Shown here piece after piece: positions 6,093 through 12,226 of a DNA stretch of 13,163 bases (positions are counted from its first letter, which is position 1; each line of letters starts with the position of its first letter). Both the position numbers and the translations under genes were made by a program. The stretch is from UBA10427 sp003500135 (GTDB taxonomy: Bacteria > Bacteroidota > Bacteroidia > Cytophagales > Cyclobacteriaceae), in contig CAWZYQ010000107.1 in the NCBI GenBank assembly GCA_963966275.1, positions 1 through 13,163 of the forward strand, read 5' to 3'. The notes beneath the pieces are model-generated. The model was not told the origin of the DNA and searched no databases. It worked only from the letters and a program-made list of their open reading frames with translations.

Positions 6093-7670
6093 ATGACCAG
6101 ACCTATTTTGGTGACACTCCTATTTATTGGGGCGCATGTATCATCAATATATGCGCAGCCATTTGGCAACCTTAAGGCCGTGAATAGTAAGAATGACGAA
6201 CAAAACCCCGTTATTCATCCCGATGGAAAACACCTGTTTTTTACACGCGCTTATGATTCTGCCAATGTAGGTGGTCGTCATGATAGCGGCGATATATATA
6301 TGGCTGAGATTATTGGCGGGCAGCTTCAAAAGGCAAAAAATGCCGGAAAGCCGCTTAATGATCCTCGCTATAATAGCATTATCGGCTTGTCACCAGATGG
6401 GAAAACGGCCATTTTAAGTCATCAGTATGCACCAGATGGTATGGCTCCAAAAACCCAGGCATTGTCGTATTCCAATTGGCAAAATGGTAAGTGGACCGTG
6501 CCAAAGAAACTGGCAATGGATTATTTTATGAATAAATCCGGGTCAGTAACGGGAAGTGTAAGTAAGAATGGCAAAATAATGGTACTTTCACTGGATAGTT
6601 TCACTTCTCGGGGCAAAGAAGACATTTATGTATTGTTCTATGAAAATGGAAGCTGGTCGCAACCCAAAAATTTAGGTTCCGATATAAACACACCACTACA
6701 GGAAGTAACCCCTTATCTTGCCCCCGACGGAAAGACACTTTTTTATTCCAGTAATGGCTTTCAGGAAGGGAGCGGACGAAATGTCTACAAATCAGAACGG
6801 CTTGACAGCACATGGCGCAACTGGTCGAAGCCGGAGCCTTTAGGGCCGCAGGTCAATAGTATCGGTGTTGAACTGTATTTCAGGATACTGAATCAAAACT
6901 GGGCCATGATGACATCGACAAAAAACAGTGATGGTTACGGGGATTTAAGGTTGGTTCCTTATCAAAGTGGTGATGCTGTTGAGGATACTTCTTCCGTTTT
7001 CGTGGAAAACTATGAAACTTCTTTTATGGGTGAAGAGGAGATAGAAAATTCACCGGGTGAAGTATTGGTTAGGATAAAAACGTTGGATGAAGCGGATCAA
7101 AAGCCGGTAAAGAGTAGTCTTTTTGCCGAAACCACCGGAAGAGATACCATAAGTTTTGTGTTAAAGGAAGGTTTGGGAATATACGAAGCCAGTGTGCCGG
7201 ACACACTGAAAAAATTGAAAGTTGAAGTTAAGGCTTCGGGATACTTATCGGCCACAGAGCAGGTTGTTATCGATCCTGACCAACAGGATAAGGTCATGTT
7301 GATTCGATTGAAGGAACTTAAAGTCGGGGCCAAAGTACAATTGGATAATGTTTATTTTGAACAATCTAAGGCGGTTTTAAAAGATGAAAGTTTCCCGGAA
7401 CTTGACAGGGTGGTGGAAATGCTGAAAGAGAACCCGAACATTGAAATAAAGCTCGAAGGACACACGGATAACCAGGGAAACAGCAAGCTTAATTTGAAAC
7501 TTTCCCAGGAACGGGTGGACAGGGTGAAAGAGTACCTTGTACAAAAAGGGGTTTCAGCCAAAAGGATCAAAGGAAAAGGGTATGGTGGTTCACGTCCGAT
7601 TGCCAGTAATGCCAGCGAAGCCACCAGAAAACTAAACAGAAGGGTGGAATTTGTAGTTGTTAAAGACTAA
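6093..7670 (+). CDS. PD40 beta-propeller / OmpA-family peptidoglycan-binding protein
   Basis: The 525-residue protein has a signal peptide (residues 1-21, probable cleavage IYA-QPF). A PD40/TolB-like propeller follows, with repeats such as PVIHPDGKHLFF (39-50), LSPDGKTAIL (99-108) and LAPDGKTLFYSS (209-220). A beta-rich middle domain (about 325-405) precedes a C-terminal OmpA domain (411-525). The OmpA domain has the hallmarks LEGHTDNQGN (454-463) and LNRRVEFVV (514-522), whose Asp and Arg bind diaminopimelate in peptidoglycan. It is therefore a periplasmic or outer-membrane protein that tethers to the cell wall. Proteins of this layout are common in Bacteroidota; some are linked to type IX secretion or gliding (PorE/SprE-like neighbours), but no such gene is present here. 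It is the first gene of a three-gene cluster. Confidence 0.92.
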   Translation: MTRPILVTLLFIGAHVSSIYAQPFGNLKAVNSKNDEQNPVIHPDGKHLFFTRAYDSANVGGRHDSGDIYMAEIIGGQLQKAKNAGKPLNDPRYNSIIGLSPDGKTAILSHQYAPDGMAPKTQALSYSNWQNGKWTVPKKLAMDYFMNKSGSVTGSVSKNGKIMVLSLDSFTSRGKEDIYVLFYENGSWSQPKNLGSDINTPLQEVTPYLAPDGKTLFYSSNGFQEGSGRNVYKSERLDSTWRNWSKPEPLGPQVNSIGVELYFRILNQNWAMMTSTKNSDGYGDLRLVPYQSGDAVEDTSSVFVENYETSFMGEEEIENSPGEVLVRIKTLDEADQKPVKSSLFAETTGRDTISFVLKEGLGIYEASVPDTLKKLKVEVKASGYLSATEQVVIDPDQQDKVMLIRLKELKVGAKVQLDNVYFEQSKAVLKDESFPELDRVVEMLKENPNIEIKLEGHTDNQGNSKLNLKLSQERVDRVKEYLVQKGVSAKRIKGKGYGGSRPIASNASEATRKLNRRVEFVVVKD

Positions 7671-7684
7671 TTCAATTTTTAGTC

Positions 7685-7876
7685 GTGGGTAAATCAAAAA
7701 AGATATTTCTAGGGTTGTCGATCGTCTTTTTTCTGATTATGATCGCCATTGGGATCGATATTTCAAGAAAAACAACATTTCCCGGATCGAAGGGTTACTT
7801 AAAAGAGAGCATTATAGGCTCGGAAAGCGATAGTACTAAACAAAATTCTAAAAAAGACACGCTTGATTCGGAATAA
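7685..7876 (+). CDS. 63-residue single-pass membrane protein, GTG start
   Basis: The product has a positively charged start (MGKSKK), one hydrophobic helix (about 7-25) and a polar Ser/Lys/Asp-rich tail of about 35 residues. The GTG at 7685 is the only plausible start between the OmpA stop (15 bases upstream) and the helix. It is followed after 3 bases by the DUF2452 gene, so all three genes are likely one transcript. No family is recognised. The tail is predicted to be disordered and probably periplasmic. Confidence 0.7.
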   Translation: MGKSKKIFLGLSIVFFLIMIAIGIDISRKTTFPGSKGYLKESIIGSESDSTKQNSKKDTLDSE

Positions 7877-7879
7877 GAT

Positions 7880-8350
7880 ATGAAAGACGACAAATCAACA
7901 CAGAAAATAGATATCGACAGAATTGATCTTGAAAAGGAAAAAGAAAAAGCTGCTGATTTACCCGGTTTAATAGAGTTTGCACATACGGTGGGCGGAGCGC
8001 TCATCAGGCCTGAGGATAAAGGTAAGATCAAGGGCAGGGCAATGGCAGCTATGCGAGAGCAAACCGACCGGCAACTTGGGCAACTGTACGAACAAATGCA
8101 AACCCTAATGCATCAGGCACGGGATATTAAAAAAAGGGTGGAAATATCAGAGCGCATTTATGAAACACAGCTCAACTTTGATCCGATCATAGGCAAAACA
8201 TACTACCTCTATGAAAAGGAGGACGGTTCTGATGTGCTATCAATGATCGCTCCTGGCGAATGGGGAGACAAACTACCTTTTAAACAATACCTGGCCTCTG
8301 TAACACTATTATCCGATCATACCTGGGAAGTAAATAAAGGTCAGAAGTAG
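7880..8350 (+). CDS. DUF2452 protein
   Basis: The 156-residue soluble protein matches the DUF2452 pattern as I recall it. It has LPGLIEFAHTVGGALIRPED (27-46), KGKIKGRAM (47-55), a helical middle with likely coiled coil (QTDRQLGQLYEQMQTL, 61-76), IIGKTYYLYEKEDG (103-116), APGEWG (124-129) and LSDHTWEV (144-151) near the C-terminus. Function is unknown. The family is widespread in Bacteroidota. It lies 3 bases after the small membrane protein, so it is probably co-transcribed with the OmpA-family gene. No terminator is obvious in the 36 bases before the opposing open frame. Confidence 0.85.
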   Translation: MKDDKSTQKIDIDRIDLEKEKEKAADLPGLIEFAHTVGGALIRPEDKGKIKGRAMAAMREQTDRQLGQLYEQMQTLMHQARDIKKRVEISERIYETQLNFDPIIGKTYYLYEKEDGSDVLSMIAPGEWGDKLPFKQYLASVTLLSDHTWEVNKGQK

Positions 8351-8386
8351 GATGGTTTTGAGCATGGAGGCCTGTTCTAATCCCAG

Positions 8387-8763
8387 TTACATGAAGATTT
8401 TCAGGAAAGTATCAATTATCAGGTTTTTCAATCTTTCTTTTTCCCCTGGCTTAGCGCCCTTTGACACCCTTATTACAATATTTTTTAAGTTAACGTCGTT
8501 TACTTTATTAATATTCAGTGTTTTATAAAAACATCCATTTGAACAATCCCCAAACCATTTTCATCCTGAATAGGTCTTACAGCAATAATTCTAGAATTAT
8601 TATATACATCAGTGAATGATTTTCTGCTGATGCGTTGCCTTTTATTACCTTTTTCCAGAACGTAATACTGCATGCGGCCGCTCGCATTGGACACTGCGCT
8701 ATAAATAGCATCATAGTCGAAACTTACAGGGGATGGAACAAATGAAAAGTTGCTTTTAGTCAT
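8387..8763 (-). pseudogene. Small unknown gene with an apparent C-terminal frameshift
   Basis: The uninterrupted part runs from ATG 8763 to TGA 8515-8517 and encodes 82 residues beginning MTKSNFSFVPSP and ending MDVFIKH. The ORF can be extended to 8778, but the start at 8763 gives an 8-base overlap with the preceding gene (ATGACTAA). Directly after the stop, the -1 frame stays open to a TAA at 8387-8389. It reads as a natural continuation (TLNINKVNDVNLKNIVIRV, then KGAKPGEKERLKNLIIDTFL), with a convincing amphipathic C-terminal helix. Adding one A in the A-run at 8527-8531 (complement) would join both parts into about 125 residues. Either the gene has lost one base, or the tail is a chance open frame and the 82-residue protein is complete. 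I recognise no family. Confidence 0.45.
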
Positions 8764-9007
8764 GGAAGTCTTTTTCAAATTCTTTTATAACAAGTCGGTC
8801 CTGAATCAAAATATAGTCCTTGATTGTCATGTATGCTGCATCCGGAACAAGGCCGAATTCCTTTTTTAAGTCAGCTATTAGTTTATTCAGCGCATTGATG
8901 CAGTCCCTGGTTTCTGCAACGCTTTTACATGCTTTAGCAGGAGGAAGCTGTTTTTTGATTTTTCTAAAACCCCAATATGCGCGATAAGTGTTTAGCGCTT
9001 TACTCAT
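8756..9007 (-). CDS. 83-residue protein of unknown function
   Basis: The product (MSKALNTYRAYWGFRKIKKQ start, EFEKDFHD end) is soluble and largely helical, basic at the N-terminus and acidic at the C-terminus, with no signal peptide or membrane segment. Its TAA overlaps the start of the next minus-strand gene by 8 bases, so the pair is translationally coupled. Two small coupled genes of opposite charge in a gene-poor region could be a toxin-antitoxin-like pair, but I see no recognisable toxin or DNA-binding motif and make no functional claim. Confidence 0.6.
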   Translation of the reverse strand: MSKALNTYRAYWGFRKIKKQLPPAKACKSVAETRDCINALNKLIADLKKEFGLVPDAAYMTIKDYILIQDRLVIKEFEKDFHD

Positions 9008-9048
9008 AGTTATACGTGTAATATTGCACCAATATATAATTAAAATAG

Positions 9049-9056
9049 CAAAAATA
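9049..9056 (-). promoter_or_regulatory. Possible -7 box for the small minus-strand gene pair
   Basis: On the minus strand this is TATTTTTG, an exact TAnnTTTG match, in a very AT-rich stretch. It predicts a start near 9042 and a leader of about 35 bases before the ATG at 9007. A perfect 6-bp inverted repeat (TGTGTA/TACACA, 9067-9082) lies just upstream, where the -33 region would be, and could be an operator. Confidence 0.35.
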
Positions 9057-9199
9057 AAAATATATGTGTGTAAAAATACACAATTTATAGATCAATTTTT
9101 CTTCAAACAGAGGTCGGATTGGGCGTGTTTAAGGCAGTTTTTCCGCGGGGTTTTTAAACGTAGGGAAATGTAAAGTTCTGGATATCGTGCAAATTTACA

Positions 9200-9349
9200 C
9201 TAGTTGCCCAGGGCGTTTTTGGTCACCCAGTAGCGGTATCCTATCATCGCTTTTTCCCAGGTTTTAAGTTGAGTTAAATCCCTATGCTTGAAACTCGGCA
9301 TGATCACTTTGTTGATCCGGGCTAATGTTTTAAAGATTTGCGTCTTCAT
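9200..9349 (-). CDS. 49-residue conserved-type small basic protein
   Basis: The ORF starts at ATG 9349 and ends at TAG 9200-9202. The product begins MKTQIFKTLARINKVIMPSF, continues KHRDLTQLKTWEKAMIGYRY and ends WVTKNALGN. Its layout is basic N-terminal helix, LPSF-like turn, then a conserved IGYRYWVT segment with a KNAL ending. This is the pattern I recall for a small protein found across Bacteroidota, usually annotated as hypothetical. It is short and rich in Lys and Arg, with no signal peptide. Function is unknown; an RNA- or ribosome-linked role would be only a guess from charge. It stands alone, with no close neighbour on its strand. Confidence 0.75.
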   Translation of the reverse strand: MKTQIFKTLARINKVIMPSFKHRDLTQLKTWEKAMIGYRYWVTKNALGN

Positions 9350-9354
9350 AAATG

Positions 9355-9362
9355 CAAAGTAA
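9355..9362 (-). promoter_or_regulatory. Possible -7 box directly before the 49-residue gene
   Basis: The minus strand reads TTACTTTG, one base from TAnnTTTG, ending five bases before the ATG at 9349. If real, the transcript would begin at or next to the start codon, giving a leaderless or nearly leaderless mRNA. No clear -33 element is seen. Confidence 0.3.
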
Positions 9363-9451
9363 ATAGTTCTCCGCTTTTTTAACAGAAAAATATACAGGAA
9401 TGATTTTTACCGAAAGAATCCGACACTTACCGAGTAGATGACAAGGTTCAC

Positions 9452-9470
9452 CTATATAATATGGTTATAG
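9452..9470. repeat. Short inverted repeat upstream of the LiaF-like operon
   Basis: CTATA (9452-9456) and TATAG (9466-9470) form an inverted repeat with a 9-base spacer, just upstream of the probable -7 box. The position would suit an operator, but the arms are short and AT-rich, so chance is likely. Confidence 0.2.
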
Positions 9471-9484
9471 TTATTTCCAGTGTG

Positions 9485-9492
9485 TACTTTAG
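9485..9492 (+). promoter_or_regulatory. Possible -7 box of the LiaF-LytS-LytTR operon
   Basis: TACTTTAG is one base from TAnnTTTG, and the following GC gives the common TACTTTxGC form. It lies 27 bases before the ATG at 9520, predicting a leader of about 20 bases. The flanking stretch 9350-9519 holds no gene that I can see. Confidence 0.35.
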
Positions 9493-9519
9493 CAGCTGTA
9501 AAATCAAAAAACCAATGAC

Positions 9520-10239
9520 ATGAGTGCAATCGTAAAAAACAAAAAAGCATTGACCGGTATAATTTTCGTATTGATCGGAATCGTATTGGTAATTGATAAT
9601 TTGAATCTATTTCCCGGAATATTCCCGTATTGGTTTTTTTCCTGGCAAATGATTTTAATTGTAATAGGCATCGTAGCCCTATTGACCAATGAGAACCTCA
9701 CACCGGGAATTATTTTGATCGCCATCGGCGTATTCTTTCTACTTCCCGATATTTTTAATTTTGCATGGGATATTTTAGGTGATTTCTGGCCATTGATTTT
9801 TGTTTTGATTGGATTGAGCCTATTGCTTGATCGTAGTCGTCGTCATTCCAGAAGACATTCAAGCGCTACTATTGATGAAAATGATGATGGTTATCTGAAC
9901 GAATTGGCAATATTCGGTGGTGGGGAAAAAGTAATTACCACCGAGGCCTTTAAAGGTGGCAAATTGACTGCCATTTTCGGAGGTAGTGATATTAATATGT
10001 TACCGAGTAAACTTGCTGAGGGTACGCATGTGCTGGAAGTATTTGCCATGTTTGGAGGCTGGTCAATCGTTTTACCGGAGCATTGGCAGGTTAAAGTAGA
10101 AGTGACCCCTCTTTTTGGTGGTTTTAGTGACGAGCGACATAAATATACCGAGAGCTTCACTGATCATACGAGAACATTAATTATTAAAGGCTTTGTGTTA
10201 TTTGGCGGCGGAGAAATTAAAGGCGTAAAATCCAAATAA
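9520..10239 (+). CDS. LiaF-like membrane protein (DUF5668 / cell-wall-active antibiotic response type)
   Basis: The 239-residue protein has four hydrophobic helices in the N-terminal half (about 10-27, 43-56, 61-77 and 88-104) and an Arg/His-rich linker (RSRRHSRRHSS, 105-115). Its cytoplasmic or peripheral C-terminal domain has five regularly spaced FGG turns: IFGGGEKV (131), IFGGSDIN (152), MFGGWSIV (177), LFGGFSDE (198) and LFGGGEIK (227). This is the LiaF/YvqF pattern, in which the C-terminal part forms a repeated beta-fold. In Firmicutes, LiaF restrains the LiaS kinase in envelope-stress signalling. Here the gene is followed after one base by a histidine kinase gene and then a response regulator gene, which supports a similar regulator-of-sensor role, although this kinase is LytS-type and not LiaS-type. 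Confidence 0.85.
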   Translation: MSAIVKNKKALTGIIFVLIGIVLVIDNLNLFPGIFPYWFFSWQMILIVIGIVALLTNENLTPGIILIAIGVFFLLPDIFNFAWDILGDFWPLIFVLIGLSLLLDRSRRHSRRHSSATIDENDDGYLNELAIFGGGEKVITTEAFKGGKLTAIFGGSDINMLPSKLAEGTHVLEVFAMFGGWSIVLPEHWQVKVEVTPLFGGFSDERHKYTESFTDHTRTLIIKGFVLFGGGEIKGVKSK

Positions 10240-10240
10240 A

Positions 10241-11314
10241 ATGCAACACCCGGTATTAAGCAATAAGCGCATATTGATACTGTACTATGTACTTTGGGTA
10301 TTGATCATTGCTGGCAATTCCTTAATTCTAATAAACTATCTGAATTATGAGGTGTTGCCATCGATCATTGAATCGACCGTTTCATTTATATTATTCAGTT
10401 TATTCGGTCTCGGTTTATGGTACATGGAACGCTATACCAATGTTTCGGCCGGAGCCCAGTGGGATCAGTGGATGACCCACTTTGGGGCAATGGTACTTGG
10501 AATTGTGACCTGGTTAGGCCTGCAGTACGTAATATTAACAAATCTTGGGCCGCATAGTGGTTTCTTTAAAGATACTTTTCTCAGCGCCCTTCCCATAAAA
10601 ATAAGTACCGGCGTATTGTTTTGGATTTTGATCACTCTGGTATTTTATGTTTTCAGTTACCATGACAAATTACATGACAAATTACTGATGGAGGCTAAAC
10701 TGAAGGAGAATATCCAACAGGCGGAGCTTGAACGTATAAAATCTCAAATTAATCCACATTTCTTATTTAATAGTCTTAATTCAATAAATGCCCTTGTACT
10801 TATACAGCCAGTCCAAGCCAGGGATATGATTGTAAAACTATCAGATTACCTGAGGAAATCGCTTCAGGTAAAGGCAGATCAGATACATTCATTTCAGGAA
10901 GAGTTATCTAATTTGTTAAACTATTTTTCTATTGAAAAGATAAGATATGGCGAAAGACTTGAAATTAATACTGAAATCACTAAACCCTGTTTCGAAGCTC
11001 AACTTCCCAGTATGATTCTGCAACCCTTAATGGAAAATGCCATTAAGTACGGTGTGGAAAGCGCAATAAATACGGCCAGTATTGCCCTGTATGCCAAAAT
11101 GAGGGATAATGAACTGGTAGTTATAATAGAAAATTCAATTGAAGGGAACAATATGCGAAAAGGCACAGGTAAAGGCCTGAACCTAATTCGTGAAAGGCTG
11201 CAATGGGTATATGGAGAGTTGGATTTATTGCAAATTATTAAAAAGGAAAATACATTTACCGTGGAGTTGCGAATACCGCAACAGGTACCGGAAAAGCATC
11301 TGGTGGCCAGTTAA
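10241..11314 (+). CDS. LytS-type sensor histidine kinase (His_kinase PF06580 family)
   Basis: The 357-residue protein has four N-terminal membrane helices (about 11-33, 46-61, 82-100 and 118-139). A short helical linker (HDKLHDKLLMEAKLKE, 141-156) leads to the kinase core. The phosphoacceptor region is QINPHFLFNSLNSI (169-182), with H173. The ATPase part has the N-box LPSMILQPLMENAIKYG (255-271) and the glycine-rich GTGKGLNLIRERL (308-320). It autophosphorylates and passes phosphate to the LytTR regulator encoded 24 bases downstream. No separate extracellular sensing domain is present, so the stimulus is probably sensed in the membrane or through the LiaF-like protein, whose gene ends one base before this start. 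Confidence 0.93.
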   Translation: MQHPVLSNKRILILYYVLWVLIIAGNSLILINYLNYEVLPSIIESTVSFILFSLFGLGLWYMERYTNVSAGAQWDQWMTHFGAMVLGIVTWLGLQYVILTNLGPHSGFFKDTFLSALPIKISTGVLFWILITLVFYVFSYHDKLHDKLLMEAKLKENIQQAELERIKSQINPHFLFNSLNSINALVLIQPVQARDMIVKLSDYLRKSLQVKADQIHSFQEELSNLLNYFSIEKIRYGERLEINTEITKPCFEAQLPSMILQPLMENAIKYGVESAINTASIALYAKMRDNELVVIIENSIEGNNMRKGTGKGLNLIRERLQWVYGELDLLQIIKKENTFTVELRIPQQVPEKHLVAS

Positions 11315-11338
11315 AGAAAATCAAGCAACAGCCTTACC

Positions 11339-12061
11339 ATGAAAGCATTGATAGTTGAAGATGAACCCCTGGCAAGACAGCTCATTGCGCAGTATCTATC
11401 TGTTGAGAAACAAATCTCTGCTATTTTGGAAGCTTCAAACGGTTTCGATGCTGTAAGGATCATCAATAAGGAACATCCCGATATTGTTTTTTTAGATGTA
11501 GAGCTGCCAAAATTAAATGGCATGGAGGTTCTGGAATTAATTGATTTCCAACCGGCTATTATTTTTACTACAGCTTATGATCACTACGCCATTTCGGCAT
11601 TCGAAAAAAATGCAGTTGACTATTTGTTAAAGCCTTTCTCTGAAGATCGTTTTCGTCAGGCATTAGGAAAAGTATTGAATAATGAATTTACCGGGATCAA
11701 GGATTTAAAAAATGAAATGCCAGGGACTATAGAGCGAGTAGTGGTACGCACCGGGAATAAAATAAAAGTCATATATATAGATGAAATAAAATTCCTGGAG
11801 GCTCAGGACGACTATGTAAATATCGTTATGGAAGGCGAGCGCCATCTCAAGCACCAAACAATGAAATTTTTCGAAAGGAATTTACCCGAAAAAGATTTTA
11901 TTCGAGTTCACCGTTCCTACATTGTAAATGCCAACTGTATCGACCAGATCGAGAACTATGAAAAAGATCAATACCTGATAACCATAAAAGAAAATAACAG
12001 CCAAAAAATACCAGTGAGTAAAACAGGATATAATAAATTGAGGAATGCCTTAAATTTCTAG
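11339..12061 (+). CDS. LytTR-family response regulator
   Basis: The 240-residue protein has a receiver domain (1-115) and a LytTR DNA-binding domain (about 133-238). Receiver residues are the acidic pocket EDE (7-9), phosphoacceptor D53 in FLDVELPKLNG, the threonines in FTTAYDHYA (76-84) and K98 in DYLLKPF. The LytTR part shows ERVVVRTGNK (132-141), IKFLEAQDDYVNI (150-162), FIRVHRSYIVN (187-197) and KIPVSKTGYNKL (223-234). It is the expected partner of the LytS-type kinase upstream. LytTR regulators bind paired direct repeats; I found no clear pair in front of this operon, so its target sites are unknown. No strong terminator follows. Confidence 0.95.
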   Translation: MKALIVEDEPLARQLIAQYLSVEKQISAILEASNGFDAVRIINKEHPDIVFLDVELPKLNGMEVLELIDFQPAIIFTTAYDHYAISAFEKNAVDYLLKPFSEDRFRQALGKVLNNEFTGIKDLKNEMPGTIERVVVRTGNKIKVIYIDEIKFLEAQDDYVNIVMEGERHLKHQTMKFFERNLPEKDFIRVHRSYIVNANCIDQIENYEKDQYLITIKENNSQKIPVSKTGYNKLRNALNF

Positions 12062-12226
12062 AATTCATTTTATGCTTTGGTTAAAATACTTTGCCAATCA
12101 CATTTTTGTGTATTTTTCAGAAGTGCCACTTATGAAAATCATCTTTCACATGGTTTTTTAGGAATAGATGTTCACACTCGTTTTTTGAATATTTTGGATG
12201 GTGCATTTTTGCAGGGGGACATTAAG
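12062..12226 (+). promoter_or_regulatory. Intergenic region before the propeller pseudogene
   Basis: This 165-base stretch has no gene. A reading frame in phase with the pseudogene can be opened from a TTG at 12077, but its translation here shows no protein character. A 4-bp hairpin (CACA/TGTG, 12099-12110) before TATTTTT might be a weak terminator for the regulator gene. TTTG (12184-12187) and CATTTTTG (12204-12211), 16 bases apart, are a poor but possible promoter, and AGGGGG (12213-12218) sits 8 bases before the ATG at 12227 as a good ribosome binding site. Confidence 0.4.

Noticed and set aside
7097..8031. Minus-strand open frames under the OmpA-family and DUF2452 genes
   Set aside because: They are Ser/Leu/Phe-rich translations typical of the antisense of Lys/Glu-rich genes, and the plus-strand genes are clear.
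9127..9159. GTTTAA/TTAAAC inverted repeat around a GC-rich core
   Set aside because: The 6-bp arms are AT-rich, have a 21-base loop and lack a T-run in the right place, so it is neither a terminator nor a recognisable attachment site.
9187..9200. Near-palindrome GTGCAAATTTACAC at the stop of the 49-residue gene
   Set aside because: It is an imperfect AT-centred palindrome overlapping the stop codon, with no T-run after it on the minus strand and no second copy found.
12099..12116. Hairpin before a T-run after the response regulator as terminator
   Set aside because: The stem is only 4 bp with a T-rich loop, too weak for a confident call; it is mentioned only in the intergenic entry.
12077..12226. 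N-terminal extension of the propeller ORF from a TTG at 12077
   Set aside because: The extension shows no protein-like sequence and would bury the signal peptide; the ATG at 12227 has a good ribosome binding site and is followed by the signal peptide.
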